From Rhodococcus oxybenzonivorans (GTDB lineage: Bacteria > Actinomycetota > Actinomycetes > Mycobacteriales > Mycobacteriaceae): a DNA stretch of 64,000 bases. Below, in pieces: positions 17,036-25,665 of the stretch. The notes below the pieces were generated by a model, which was not told the DNA's origin, searched no databases, and saw only the letters and a list, made by a program, of their open reading frames with translations. Numbering within the stretch: the stretch's first letter is position 1; every line of letters starts with the position of its first letter. The position numbers were made by a program, and so were the translations under genes. The stretch covers positions 5,456,001-5,520,000 of the forward strand of contig NZ_CP021354.1 in assembly GCF_003130705.1 (NCBI RefSeq). The letters are read 5' to 3'.

Positions 17036-18790
17036 ATGACCGCCCGGAGCCGAACACTGTCCGTTCCGGCGGGCTACAGCCTGGTCTTGGCCGCACTGAT
17101 TCTCGGCCCTCTTTTCGGTCCCGGATATCTGCTGCTGCGTGACGCGGTGAGCACACCACGCTCGTATCCGACGGATTCGGCGTTGGGTCTGACGGATGCC
17201 GCGGCGCGCGCGGTACCGCAGGACGCTCTGATCGCGGCGTTGAGCACGATCGTCGACGGTGGGCTGGTGGTGAAGGCGGCCTTGTTCCTCTCCCTCTGGG
17301 CCGCCGGCTGGGGCGCGGCCCGGATGGTTCGCGCCGTGCTGCCCACGGCAGGGCTCGGCTCCCAGCTGGTGGGTTCGACGGTGATGCTGTGGAACCCGTA
17401 CGTAGCCGAGCGACTACTCCAAGGTCATTGGAGCCTGCTGGCCGGGTATGCGGCGCTGCCGTGGACGGTGTGTGCCGCGCTCGCCATTCGCCGGGGTCGC
17501 CGGTCGGGCTGGTTCGCGCTCGCCGCCTGCTTCGCGGCAGCAGGCCTCACCCCGACCGGTGTGATGCTCGCGGCAGTGACGGCGCTGGCGGTCCTGGTGG
17601 TTCCGGGTGGGCGACCGTCTGCGCTGTGGAGGTCGGCCGGTGTGTTGGTGCTGTTCGGTCTCGCGAGCGCGCCCTGGCTCGCGGCCACCGCGCTCTCCAC
17701 GGGAGGTGCCGACAGCTCCGACCCCGCCGGGGTCGCGGCGTTCGCGGCGCGCGCCGAGCCGGGACTCGCGACAGTGGGCAGCCTGCTCGGACTCGGCGGG
17801 GTGTGGAACGACGCTGCCGTTCCGAACAGTCGCATGACGCTGTTCGCCCTGGTAGGAACCGTGATGTTGCTCGCCGTGGTCCTCTGTGGGGTACCGGCGT
17901 TGTGGCGGCGACGTCGCCATCCCGTGGTGAAGGCCCTGGCGGTCCTCGCCGTGGCGGCGGTAGTGATGCCGACGATCGGCGCCACGCCCTGGGGTCTCGA
18001 CCTCGGCCGGTGGGCGGTGCAGAACGTGCCCGGCGCCGGCCTGTTCCGGGACGGTCAGAAGTGGGTGGCCGCGGCGGCACCGCTCTACGTTCTGGCCGCG
18101 GCCGCGGCGGTGCTGCGACGCCCCGCCCTCTGGTCGGTGTCGGCCGCCCTGATCGTGGTGCTAGCCCTGCCCGACCTCGTATGGGGTGTGGGCGGCGCGC
18201 TCCGGCCGGTTCGGTACCCCCAATCATGGGAGCAGGTGACGTCCCGGCTCGAGGCCCAACCGGACAGCGGCGACGTCGCGGTCCTGCCCACCGGCATGTT
18301 CCGCCGGTTCCCGTACAGCGGGGAGGCGGCCGTCCTGGACCCGGCGCCCCGCCTGCTGCCCGTGGACGTCCTGCAGTCGGGCGAACTGGTGGTGGACGGG
18401 CGTGCCGTCGCAGGCGAGGGTTCCCGCGCGCAGAAGGTGGAACGGGTCCTCCAGGGCGGGGGTTCGCCCTCGGATCTGGCGTCGCTCGGCGTGCGCTGGG
18501 TGCTCGTCGAGCGCGACACGCCCGGGCCACACGGGCAATCCGCGAAAACATTGGCGGCGCTGCAACCGTTGTTCTCGGACGAGCATCTCGCGTTGTATCG
18601 AGTGGACGGCGACGTGACGGCCCGGGAAGCGACCGCGCAGATGCGGGCGACGGTGATCGCAGCACACGCGCTGTGGGCAGCGCTGCTGATCGGGGGACTA
18701 CTCGGCGCCGGCGTGTTCGAGGCCCTGAAGCGCACGGAGCGTGCGGTCCCGCGCCTCCGGACGCGGCAGCACCGGCGACACCAGTCCTGA
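17036..18790 (+). CDS. GT-C-like polytopic membrane protein (Rv0226c-like)
   Basis: 584 residues. The N-terminal two-thirds contains about eleven membrane helices (for instance GYSLVLAALILGPLFGPGYLLL). A soluble extracytoplasmic part near the C-terminus holds DVAVLPTGMFRRFPYSGEA, and a last helix follows (AAHALWAALLIGGLLGAG). The pattern resembles GT-C glycosyltransferases that use polyprenyl-phosphate sugars, though I cannot point to a certain catalytic Asp pair beyond the acidic residues of the first loop (YPTDSALG). Length and neighbourhood match mycobacterial Rv0226c. ATG 17036 is chosen; the upstream in-frame stretch (16163-17035) is the shadow of the flippase gene. It overlaps the convergent GT4 gene by 93 bp. 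Confidence 0.8.
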   Translation: MTARSRTLSVPAGYSLVLAALILGPLFGPGYLLLRDAVSTPRSYPTDSALGLTDAAARAVPQDALIAALSTIVDGGLVVKAALFLSLWAAGWGAARMVRAVLPTAGLGSQLVGSTVMLWNPYVAERLLQGHWSLLAGYAALPWTVCAALAIRRGRRSGWFALAACFAAAGLTPTGVMLAAVTALAVLVVPGGRPSALWRSAGVLVLFGLASAPWLAATALSTGGADSSDPAGVAAFAARAEPGLATVGSLLGLGGVWNDAAVPNSRMTLFALVGTVMLLAVVLCGVPALWRRRRHPVVKALAVLAVAAVVMPTIGATPWGLDLGRWAVQNVPGAGLFRDGQKWVAAAAPLYVLAAAAAVLRRPALWSVSAALIVVLALPDLVWGVGGALRPVRYPQSWEQVTSRLEAQPDSGDVAVLPTGMFRRFPYSGEAAVLDPAPRLLPVDVLQSGELVVDGRAVAGEGSRAQKVERVLQGGGSPSDLASLGVRWVLVERDTPGPHGQSAKTLAALQPLFSDEHLALYRVDGDVTAREATAQMRATVIAAHALWAALLIGGLLGAGVFEALKRTERAVPRLRTRQHRRHQS

Positions 18791-19957
18791 GGTCCGCAGA
18801 CCTGCGGCGGTACCGGCGAGCACCTCGTGTACACCGTTGCCGGTCTGCTCCCAGGAGAATTCTCCCGCACGCACACGTGCCTTCTCACCGAGAACCATGC
18901 GGGTCTCCGCGTCGAGGAGCAACGCACTGACGGCCGCCGTGAGGTCGCCGACGTCGGCGGTGGCGGCGTCGATGCCGCCGACGAGGACCCCGGTCACGCC
19001 GTCGACGATCGAATCCGTCAGGCCCTTGGAGCTGCGGTAACCGACGGTCGGAACACCGTGCTGCGCAGCCTCGATCACCGCGAGACCCCATCCCTCCTTA
19101 CGGGAAGGCATTACGTGCACCCACGACTGTGACAGCAGTTCGTGTTTGCGCGACTCGTCCACGTGGCCGTGGAAGGTGACTGCGTGACCGATGCCGAGTT
19201 CGTGGGCACGGTCTCGGAGGTTCTGTTCCCACCAGCCGCCGCCGATGACGTCCAGGTGCAAGTCGGCGATCGTAGGCCGCAGCGCCGCAACAGCTTCCAG
19301 GGCGTCCTCGATCTGCTTGTGCGGGACGAGACGCGAGAGGACACACACGCTCGGGTGGCCGGTCCGGGTTTGCGCGGAGCCGACCGCGACGCCGACGGGA
19401 ATGTCGTCGGCACCGTTGCGCACGACGGCGATCCGTTCGCGCTCGACACCGAGTTCGACCAGTTCGTCGGCCGAGGGCAGCGACACGGTGAGGTACTGGT
19501 TGTCGCGGTGAGTACGCGGGGACAGTCGCGATTCCACCCACCAGCCGATCTTGCCGACCAGCCTTCCTGCGACCGGCCACTGCTCGCGGTGGCAGTGATG
19601 CACCAGCAGCGTCACCGGTGCACCCGCGACGGTGCGGGAGAAGAAGGGGATGCCGTTCTGGGTATCGATGACAGCGTCCGGCCGGATTCCCTTGAGGGGT
19701 CCGAACCCGAGCCGGCCTGCCGCAATGGCCGCCAGTGCGCGCGGGTAGACGCTGTACCGACCGCCCGCGCGACTGATCTCGATACCGTCGACCGTCTCTT
19801 TCCTGGGCGCGCCCCGGTAACCGGCGGTCCGCAGAGTCACCTTGATTCCCCGCGCGGCGAGCTGCGCCCCGACCTGCTCGAGATACCGCTCACTGCCTCC
19901 ACCCTGCGGGTGCCCGGTGTCTCGCCAGCAGAGCAGCAGAACCTCGTGCACGTTCAT
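18698..19957 (-). CDS. GT4 family glycosyltransferase (Rv0225-like)
   Basis: About 419 residues of GT-B fold. The N-terminal domain begins VLLLCWRDTGHPQGGGSERYLEQ, with the acceptor-side Gly-rich loop. The donor-side motif SRKEGWGLAVIEAAQHGVP carries the E-X7-E pattern of retaining GT4 enzymes that use NDP- or GDP-sugars. ATG 19957 has AGGAGTTC before it and is preferred over 20026, which adds an unconserved tail. It is a cytoplasmic enzyme building a sugar onto a lipid or glycan. Divergent from the methyltransferase, convergent with the GT-C-like gene: the same gene group as mycobacterial Rv0224c-Rv0226c. Confidence 0.85.
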   Translation of the reverse strand: MNVHEVLLLCWRDTGHPQGGGSERYLEQVGAQLAARGIKVTLRTAGYRGAPRKETVDGIEISRAGGRYSVYPRALAAIAAGRLGFGPLKGIRPDAVIDTQNGIPFFSRTVAGAPVTLLVHHCHREQWPVAGRLVGKIGWWVESRLSPRTHRDNQYLTVSLPSADELVELGVERERIAVVRNGADDIPVGVAVGSAQTRTGHPSVCVLSRLVPHKQIEDALEAVAALRPTIADLHLDVIGGGWWEQNLRDRAHELGIGHAVTFHGHVDESRKHELLSQSWVHVMPSRKEGWGLAVIEAAQHGVPTVGYRSSKGLTDSIVDGVTGVLVGGIDAATADVGDLTAAVSALLLDAETRMVLGEKARVRAGEFSWEQTGNGVHEVLAGTAAGLRTSGLVSPVLPRPEARDRTLRALQGLEHAGAE

Positions 19958-20094
19958 GAACTCCTGTGGTCGGTGCGGCTCTTTCTCGGTCCGAGGCGGG
20001 GTTGCCGCTCGATAGTCCTCGAACACCCTATCGGTCGTACTGGGTCGAGCGTTGCAGCGTCGCGCACGATTGCCGTCCGCTGGGCCCCAGTCGC

Positions 20095-20100
20095 TAAGGT
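20095..20100 (+). promoter_or_regulatory. Possible -10 for a leaderless methyltransferase transcript
   Basis: TAAGGT lies 8 bases upstream of the GTG start at 20109. No ribosome-binding site lies in between, consistent with transcription starting at or next to the start codon. Confidence 0.4.
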
Positions 20101-20108
20101 TCTTATCC

Positions 20109-20879
20109 GTGACGACGCCACCCGTGACCCGACGATTCGGTCGACGGGCGACCTTGAAGCGGTCGTTCGGGCTGCTGAGCGACTTCCGGCACGAGCAGAC
20201 CGCGCCCGACCTGTTCTACGGGGCACTGGCCCGCGATTCGGTCGAGCTCATCGGCGACCTGTACTGCGGACTCACCGACCAGGACCTCACCGGAACCACG
20301 GTGCTCGACGTGGGCGGCGGGCCGGGCTACTTCGCCGATGTCTTCCTGGAGGCCGGTGCCCGGTACGTCCCGGTGGAGCCCGACCCGTCGGAGATGCACG
20401 CAGCCGGTCTGACCGTGGGTGGGGCCATCCGCGGTTCGGGGCTCGCGTTGCCGTTCCGCACGTCCTCGGTGGACATCTGTTTCTCGTCCAATGTGGCCGA
20501 GCACGTCAGCACACCGTGGGCGATGGCCGACGAGATGGTCCGGGTCACGAAACCCGGCGGCCTGATCGTCTTGTCGTACACGTTGTGGTGGGGACCGTTC
20601 GGCGGGCACGAGACCGGCCCGTGGCATGCGCTGGGTGGCGAATATGCCGCCCGCCGGTACGCCCGCAAGACCGGTCGTGAACCCAAGAACCGCTACGGCG
20701 TGTCGTTGTTCAAAGTCGGTGCCACCGAAGGTCTTCGGTGGGCCGAACGTACCACCGACGCCGAGCTTCTCGCAGCCTTTCCTCGTTACCATCCGCGGTG
20801 GGCGTGGTGGATGGTGCGGGTCCCGGGGCTGCGCGAATTCCTGGTGAGCAATCTCGTCCTCGTGCTGAAGAAGCGCTGA
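20109..20879 (+). CDS. SAM-dependent methyltransferase (Rv0224c-like)
   Basis: 256 residues, class I methyltransferase. SAM motif I is VLDVGGGPGYF, followed by the acidic end of strand 2 (YVPVEPDP). SVDICFSSNVAEHV and VTKPGGLIVLSYT are motifs II and III. The ending PRYHPRWAWWMVRVPGLREFLVSNLVLVLKKR is almost the ending I know from M. tuberculosis Rv0224c. The GTG at 20109 is chosen because the start of homology (RRATLKRSFGLLSDFRHEQ) lies 11 residues in. The stop is two bases before the ROK-kinase start, so they form an operon. The substrate is probably an envelope lipid or sugar (inference). Confidence 0.85.
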   Translation: MTTPPVTRRFGRRATLKRSFGLLSDFRHEQTAPDLFYGALARDSVELIGDLYCGLTDQDLTGTTVLDVGGGPGYFADVFLEAGARYVPVEPDPSEMHAAGLTVGGAIRGSGLALPFRTSSVDICFSSNVAEHVSTPWAMADEMVRVTKPGGLIVLSYTLWWGPFGGHETGPWHALGGEYAARRYARKTGREPKNRYGVSLFKVGATEGLRWAERTTDAELLAAFPRYHPRWAWWMVRVPGLREFLVSNLVLVLKKR

Positions 20880-20881
20880 CC

Positions 20882-21766
20882 GTGGCCCGCCTGGCGCTCG
20901 ATATCGGCGGCACCAAGATCGCCGCGGGACTGGTCGGAGAAGGCGGCACCGTCCCGGAACCGTCGATCACCCCGACCCCCGCGTCCGGTGTCTGGGACGC
21001 GTGCGCCACGCTGTTGCGCGAAGTCGCGGCCGACGCCACGATCACCTCCGTCGGCATCGCCTGCGCGGGACCGGTCGACTCGACGAGCGGTCGTGTCTCC
21101 CCCATCAACATCGACGAGTGGTCGGCCGGGTTCGGCCTGGTCGACGCCGTCCGCGACCTCTTCCCCGCCGCGCGGACGCGGCTCGCCATGGACGGCGCCG
21201 CAGCGGCCCTCGGCGAGCATCGCCACGGAGCCGGGCGCGGAACGTCGGATCTCGTCTCCCTGGTGGTCTCGACGGGCATCGGCGGCGGTGTGGTTCTCGG
21301 CGGACGTATCGCGACCGGGCGTACCGGAAACGCCGGACACATCGGTCACCTGGTGGTTCCGGGTGGCACCGAGGCCTGCACCTGCGGCGGCGTCGGCTGC
21401 CTCGAAACGGTGGCGAGCGGTCCCGCGGCCGTGCGGTGGGCGCGTTCGCAGGGCTGGCACGGTACGACGGGCATCGACATCGCGGCATCGGCCGTGTCGG
21501 GCGATCCTGTGGCCGTCACAGCACTCGACCGCGCGGGCACCGCCCTGGGCGTGGCCATCGCCTCCGCCGCGGCGTTGCTCGATATCGACCTCGCCGTCGT
21601 CGGCGGCGGTTTCGCCCAGGCCGGTCCGGCGCTGTGGCAGCCGCTGCGCGCGGCCGCCGCCCGGCACGCCCGCTTGACGTTCGTCTCGGATCTGCGCGTC
21701 GTACCCGCGGAGTTGGGCGCCACCGGAACGCTCGTCGGGGCCGGAGTTCTCGCGCTCGACAGCTGA
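20882..21766 (+). CDS. ROK-family sugar kinase
   Basis: 294 residues. The phosphate-binding loop is LALDIGGTKIAAGLV. The ROK zinc site is HIGHLVVPGG plus CTCGGVGCLE. The catalytic-Asp region reads LAMDGAAAALGEH: the Asp is retained, but the usual neighbouring Asn (NDANAA) is not. It probably phosphorylates glucose, N-acetylglucosamine or mannosamine-type sugars with ATP. Start GTG 20882 immediately follows the methyltransferase stop. Its place after an envelope-glycan methyltransferase suggests supply of an activated sugar, but a general glucokinase role is equally possible. Confidence 0.83.
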   Translation: MARLALDIGGTKIAAGLVGEGGTVPEPSITPTPASGVWDACATLLREVAADATITSVGIACAGPVDSTSGRVSPINIDEWSAGFGLVDAVRDLFPAARTRLAMDGAAAALGEHRHGAGRGTSDLVSLVVSTGIGGGVVLGGRIATGRTGNAGHIGHLVVPGGTEACTCGGVGCLETVASGPAAVRWARSQGWHGTTGIDIAASAVSGDPVAVTALDRAGTALGVAIASAAALLDIDLAVVGGGFAQAGPALWQPLRAAAARHARLTFVSDLRVVPAELGATGTLVGAGVLALDS

Positions 21767-21812
21767 CGCCCGTCGATCCGGGCGACAGTTCTCCCCTTCT
21801 ATTCCGAAATTC

Positions 21813-21826
21813 TGTAACGTGTTCTA
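21813..21826. promoter_or_regulatory. KstR-type operator upstream of the APH-aldehyde dehydrogenase operon
   Basis: TGTAACGTGTTCTA matches the known KstR box TAGAACGTGTTCTA at 12 of 14 positions, including the invariant AACnnGTT core. It lies 43 bp before the GTG of the APH gene, where an operator would block the promoter. A second KstR-like box is at 57293-57306. Assignment is by motif only. Confidence 0.6.
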
Positions 21827-21869
21827 GTGTTCAGGGTCACACCACGTTCAGTCGAGGAGGAGGTGACTC

Positions 21870-23033
21870 GTGAGCACGAGCGCTGCCCGATCTGCCGACG
21901 ACTCCACCCATCAGTCCGAGGTCGCCCGACCCAGCAGCTCCAAGCGCGACCCCGAGATCCTGCGCGAACGGCTCGAGCGTTGGCTGTCCGCCCAGCTGCC
22001 CGTCGGCACCGTCGCCGAGGTCACGCACGTCCACCTTCCCGACGCCAACGGAATGTCCAGCGAAACCATCCTGTTCGACGCCGTGTGGTCGGGCGAACGA
22101 CATCCGCTGGTCGCCCGGGTAGCCCCGGCCGACAGCACCATGCCCGTCTTCCCCCGCTACGACCTCGACAACCAGTTCCAGGTCATGGCCCAGGTCCGCG
22201 AACATTCGTCGGTCCCTGTCCCGGTCGTCTACTGGTCCGAGACGAATCCGGAACCACTCGGTGCGCCGTTCTTCGTCATGGCCCGGGTCTCCGGCCAGGT
22301 CCCGCCGGACGTGATGCCGTACAACTTCGGGTCCTGGGTGACCGAGGCGACCGACGCCCAGCGCGCACGACTCCAGCACACCTCGGTGGAGGTGCTCGCG
22401 AAACTGCACGACATCGACCGCCCGTGGGACCGGTTCGATTTCCTGCGGCTCCCCAATGCCGGCCCGACGGCCGCCGAGTCCCTCGCCGCGCACATCCGCC
22501 AGCAGCGTGAGTACTACGAGTGGACCACCCTGTCGGGGCCGCGGTCCCCGCTGATCGAGCGCAGCTTCGCCTGGCTCGAGCAGAACCGCCCCGACGATTC
22601 GTCACCCGCCGTCTTCTGCTGGGGAGACGCCCGCATCGGCAACATCATGTACGAAGATTTCCGGCCGGTGGCGGTACTCGACTGGGAGATGGCCACACTC
22701 GGACCACGTGAACTCGACCTCGGATGGATGGCGTACCTGCATCGGTTCTTCGAAGACATTGCCGAAGTCGCAGGCCTGGGCGGTCTGCCCGGCTTCCTGC
22801 GTGTCGACGACATCGCCGCGACCTACGACGAACTGACGGGCCACGCTCCCCGCAACCTCGAGTACTACACCGTGTACGCGGCGCTACGGCAGGCCACCAT
22901 CATGCTGCGAATCCAGACCCGCGCCATCCACTTCGGGCAAGCCGTCGCACCGGAAGACCCCGACGACATGATCATGCACCGAGCCTCGCTCGAAGCGATG
23001 CTCGACGGAACGTACGGGGAGAAGCTCCGATGA
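21870..23033 (+). CDS. APH-fold phosphotransferase (ACAD10/FadE36-like kinase)
   Basis: 387 residues, aminoglycoside-phosphotransferase/choline-kinase fold. The kinase signature is FCWGDARIGNIMYEDFRPVA followed by VLDWEMATLGPRELDLGWM (catalytic Asp and metal-binding Asp). This subgroup acts in lipid/acyl-CoA metabolism: related domains are fused to acyl-CoA dehydrogenases in ACAD10/11, and mycobacterial FadE36 is a free-standing version. Drug phosphorylation is therefore unlikely. GTG 21870 has GAGGAGGAGGTGACTC ahead. The stop overlaps the next start (ATGA). A KstR-type box lies upstream, which suggests regulation with cholesterol or steroid catabolism (inference). Confidence 0.82.
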   Translation: MSTSAARSADDSTHQSEVARPSSSKRDPEILRERLERWLSAQLPVGTVAEVTHVHLPDANGMSSETILFDAVWSGERHPLVARVAPADSTMPVFPRYDLDNQFQVMAQVREHSSVPVPVVYWSETNPEPLGAPFFVMARVSGQVPPDVMPYNFGSWVTEATDAQRARLQHTSVEVLAKLHDIDRPWDRFDFLRLPNAGPTAAESLAAHIRQQREYYEWTTLSGPRSPLIERSFAWLEQNRPDDSSPAVFCWGDARIGNIMYEDFRPVAVLDWEMATLGPRELDLGWMAYLHRFFEDIAEVAGLGGLPGFLRVDDIAATYDELTGHAPRNLEYYTVYAALRQATIMLRIQTRAIHFGQAVAPEDPDDMIMHRASLEAMLDGTYGEKLR

Positions 23034-24175
23034 ACGCAGACTTCGCGGGCAATCCGCTGTCACCGATGGACGACTACCCGGTGCATCAGGTGGCCGAGCC
23101 GATCCGCCGGGCGGGGACGTCCGATCGGAATTTCTACGACCGGTATTACTTCAATTGTTACCCGTCGACCGAGACGGATCTGTTCCTCATCGTCGGTCTC
23201 GGCCAGTACCCCAATCTCGGTGTGGCGGACGCGTTCGCGGTGCTACGCCGCGGTGACGACCACATCGTCGTGCGCGGTTCCAGGGCCCTCGGTGCCGACC
23301 GCTCCGACACCACTGTCGGCCCCTTCCGCGTCGAGGTTCTCGAGGGCCTGCAACGACTGCGGATCGTGCTCGAACCCGGCGAGTACGACCTCTCGTTCGA
23401 CCTCACCTTCGACGCCGCCGTCCCCGCGACGCTCGAGCCACGACATTTCCGCCGCCAGCTCGAACGGGTCACCTTCGACACCAGCCGTTTCGTCCAGACC
23501 GGTACCTGGACAGGCGAGCTGACGATCGACGGCGCACCCCGAACGGTCACGCCGGACAGCTGGCGCGGCAACCGCGACCGGTCGTGGGGAGTACGCCCGG
23601 TCGGCGAATCCGAGCCGCCCGGCAGACGCGCCGTGGATGGTATCCAGAACTTCTTCTGGATCTACTCGGTCATGCAGTTCGACGACTACTCGATCTGCGT
23701 GGTGCTGCAAGAAGACGAACGCGGCAGACGCATCGTCGAAGAGGCGGTCCGCATCTGGCCCGACGACGGTCGTGAGCCCGAATGGCTCGGCAGGCCCGAG
23801 CACGAGCTGAAATTCGAGCCCGGCACCCGGGACGTGACCGCGGCTTCACTCACCTTCCACCGGCCCGGGCGTGAGACCGTCAGTGTCACCTGCGAATTCC
23901 TGGTTTCGAATTACATCGGGATCGGCACCGGCTACGGGCTCGAAGCCGATTGGCGGCATGGGATGTGGCAGGGCGAACTGGTGGTTCAAGGGCTGCGCAA
24001 GCAGGCGTCCGAGATCGAGCCGGGACTGCGCATGTTCTGCCCCGTCGACAATCTGACCCGCTTCCGTCTGGACGACGGTGGCGACACCGTGGTGGGCACG
24101 GGACTCTTCGAAGTCGCGGCGATCGGCCCACACGCACGTTATGGATTCGACAGTTTCACCGACACCGCTCGCTGA
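23030..24175 (+). CDS. Conserved protein of unknown function (beta-rich, hydroxyneurosporene-synthase/DUF7064-like)
   Basis: 381 residues, no signal peptide or membrane helix. Many aromatic and beta-rich stretches (FYDRYYFNCYPSTETDLFL, GIQNFFWIYSVMQFDDYSIC, GYGLEADWRHGMWQGEL) suggest a two-domain beta-sandwich or lipocalin-like protein, as described for the hydroxyneurosporene-synthase-like and DUF7064/7065 families. WRGNRDRSWGVRP is the most conserved-looking segment. Its start overlaps the kinase stop by the ATGA tetranucleotide, and the aldehyde dehydrogenase begins 31 bp after it, so it almost certainly works with both. Catalytic function is unknown; a hydratase, or an isomerase or carrier for a hydrophobic substrate, is possible. 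Confidence 0.75.
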   Translation: MNADFAGNPLSPMDDYPVHQVAEPIRRAGTSDRNFYDRYYFNCYPSTETDLFLIVGLGQYPNLGVADAFAVLRRGDDHIVVRGSRALGADRSDTTVGPFRVEVLEGLQRLRIVLEPGEYDLSFDLTFDAAVPATLEPRHFRRQLERVTFDTSRFVQTGTWTGELTIDGAPRTVTPDSWRGNRDRSWGVRPVGESEPPGRRAVDGIQNFFWIYSVMQFDDYSICVVLQEDERGRRIVEEAVRIWPDDGREPEWLGRPEHELKFEPGTRDVTAASLTFHRPGRETVSVTCEFLVSNYIGIGTGYGLEADWRHGMWQGELVVQGLRKQASEIEPGLRMFCPVDNLTRFRLDDGGDTVVGTGLFEVAAIGPHARYGFDSFTDTAR

Positions 24176-24206
24176 CCGGGTGGGCAATCAACGAGGGAAT
24201 GGAAGA

Positions 24207-25655
24207 ATGACCGACTACGACAAGCTCTACATCGGCGGCAAGTGGGTGGCGCCGTCCACCGATCAGGTGCTCGAAGTGTTCTCTCCCGCAACCGAAGAAC
24301 GTGTCGGCTCGGTTCCGGTTGCCGGGCCGCAGGACATCGACGCCGCCGTCGCCGCCGCAAGGCGCGCATTCGACGACGGCCCGTGGCCACGCATGTCGCC
24401 CACCGAACGGGCTCAGGTGATCGCGAAGGCCGCGAAGCTTCTCGAAGAACGCGCGGCCGACATCGCGGGCGTGCTCTCGTCGGAGATGGGTCAACCTCCC
24501 GCGTCGGTGCAGATGATGCAGGTGACCCCGTCCCTCGCCACGATCAACTATTTCGCCGGACTCGCCGATTCGTTTCCGTGGACGGAAGAACGTTCGGGTG
24601 CGTTCGGCCGCTCCCGCGTCACTCGGGAGCCAGTCGGTGTCGTGGCCGCCGTGATCGCCTGGAACGTGCCCCTCTTCCTGGCGATCAACAAGTTGGGCCC
24701 GGCCCTGCTCGCCGGGTGCACGATGGTACTCAAACCGGCCCCGGAGTCTCCGCTGACCACCAATATCGTCGGCGAGATCTTCACCGAGGCCGGTCTGCCC
24801 GAGGGCGTGCTGTCGCTCGTGCCCGGTGGCGCGGAGACGGGTGAGTACCTGGTCTCGCACCCCGACATCGACAAAATCACCTTCACCGGCTCCACCGCGG
24901 TGGGCCGCAAGATCGGCGCCATCGCGGCACAGAATCTCAAGCGCTGTTCCCTCGAGCTGGGCGGAAAGTCCGCCGCGATCGTCCTCGAGGACGCCGATCT
25001 CGCGTCGACGATGCCAATGCTCGTGATGTCCGGGTTGATGAACACCGGTCAGGCCTGCGTCGGTCAGACCCGCATCCTGGCGCCGCGGTCGCGGTACGAC
25101 GAAGTGGTCGACGGCATGGTCGCCACCGCCGCTTTCTTCCCTGTCGGGCTACCGTCCGACCCGGCGGCGCAGCTCGGTCCTCTGATCTCCGAGAAGCAGC
25201 GGGAACGAGTCGAGGGCTACATCGCCAAGGGCAAGGAGGAAGGTGCGCGCCTGGTGCTGGGCGGCGGACGTCCGGCAAACCTCGAGACCGGGTACTTCGT
25301 GGAGCCGACGATCTTCGCGGACGTCGATAACTCCATGACCATCGCCCGGGAAGAGATCTTCGGACCCGTGCTGTGCGTGATTCCCTACGATTCCGTGGAC
25401 GAAGCCATCAAGATCGCGAACGACTCCGACTACGGGCTCGCCGGCTCGGTGTACACCACCGATGTCGAGAAAGGACTCGAGGTGGCAGCCCAGGTCCGCA
25501 CCGGTACCTACGGAATCAATTGGTACGCCTTCGATCCCGGTTCCCCGTTCGGCGGGTACAAGAACTCGGGCATCGGGCGCGAGGACGGACCGGAAGGCGT
25601 CGAAGCCTTCTGTGAGACCAAGTCCGTGCTCTACCCGCCCGGCTACACAGACTAG
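24207..25655 (+). CDS. NAD(P)-dependent aldehyde dehydrogenase
   Basis: 482 residues, full-length ALDH superfamily. Catalytic Cys284 is in NTGQACVGQTR and general base Glu250 in LELGGKSA. The cofactor region is ITFTGSTAVG and the end motif is EEIFGPVLCV. It oxidises an aldehyde to the acid. Start ATG 24207 follows GGAATGGAAGA. Third gene of the KstR-box operon with the APH kinase and the unknown protein; the natural substrate is probably a medium- or long-chain or steroid-derived aldehyde (inference). A strong hairpin follows. Confidence 0.9.
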   Translation: MTDYDKLYIGGKWVAPSTDQVLEVFSPATEERVGSVPVAGPQDIDAAVAAARRAFDDGPWPRMSPTERAQVIAKAAKLLEERAADIAGVLSSEMGQPPASVQMMQVTPSLATINYFAGLADSFPWTEERSGAFGRSRVTREPVGVVAAVIAWNVPLFLAINKLGPALLAGCTMVLKPAPESPLTTNIVGEIFTEAGLPEGVLSLVPGGAETGEYLVSHPDIDKITFTGSTAVGRKIGAIAAQNLKRCSLELGGKSAAIVLEDADLASTMPMLVMSGLMNTGQACVGQTRILAPRSRYDEVVDGMVATAAFFPVGLPSDPAAQLGPLISEKQRERVEGYIAKGKEEGARLVLGGGRPANLETGYFVEPTIFADVDNSMTIAREEIFGPVLCVIPYDSVDEAIKIANDSDYGLAGSVYTTDVEKGLEVAAQVRTGTYGINWYAFDPGSPFGGYKNSGIGREDGPEGVEAFCETKSVLYPPGYTD

Positions 25656-25665
25656 GCGGCTCCGC

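Noticed and set aside
21870..23033. Aminoglycoside resistance gene
   Set aside because: Although the fold is APH, the sequence belongs to the acyl-metabolism subgroup and the operon partners are metabolic enzymes.
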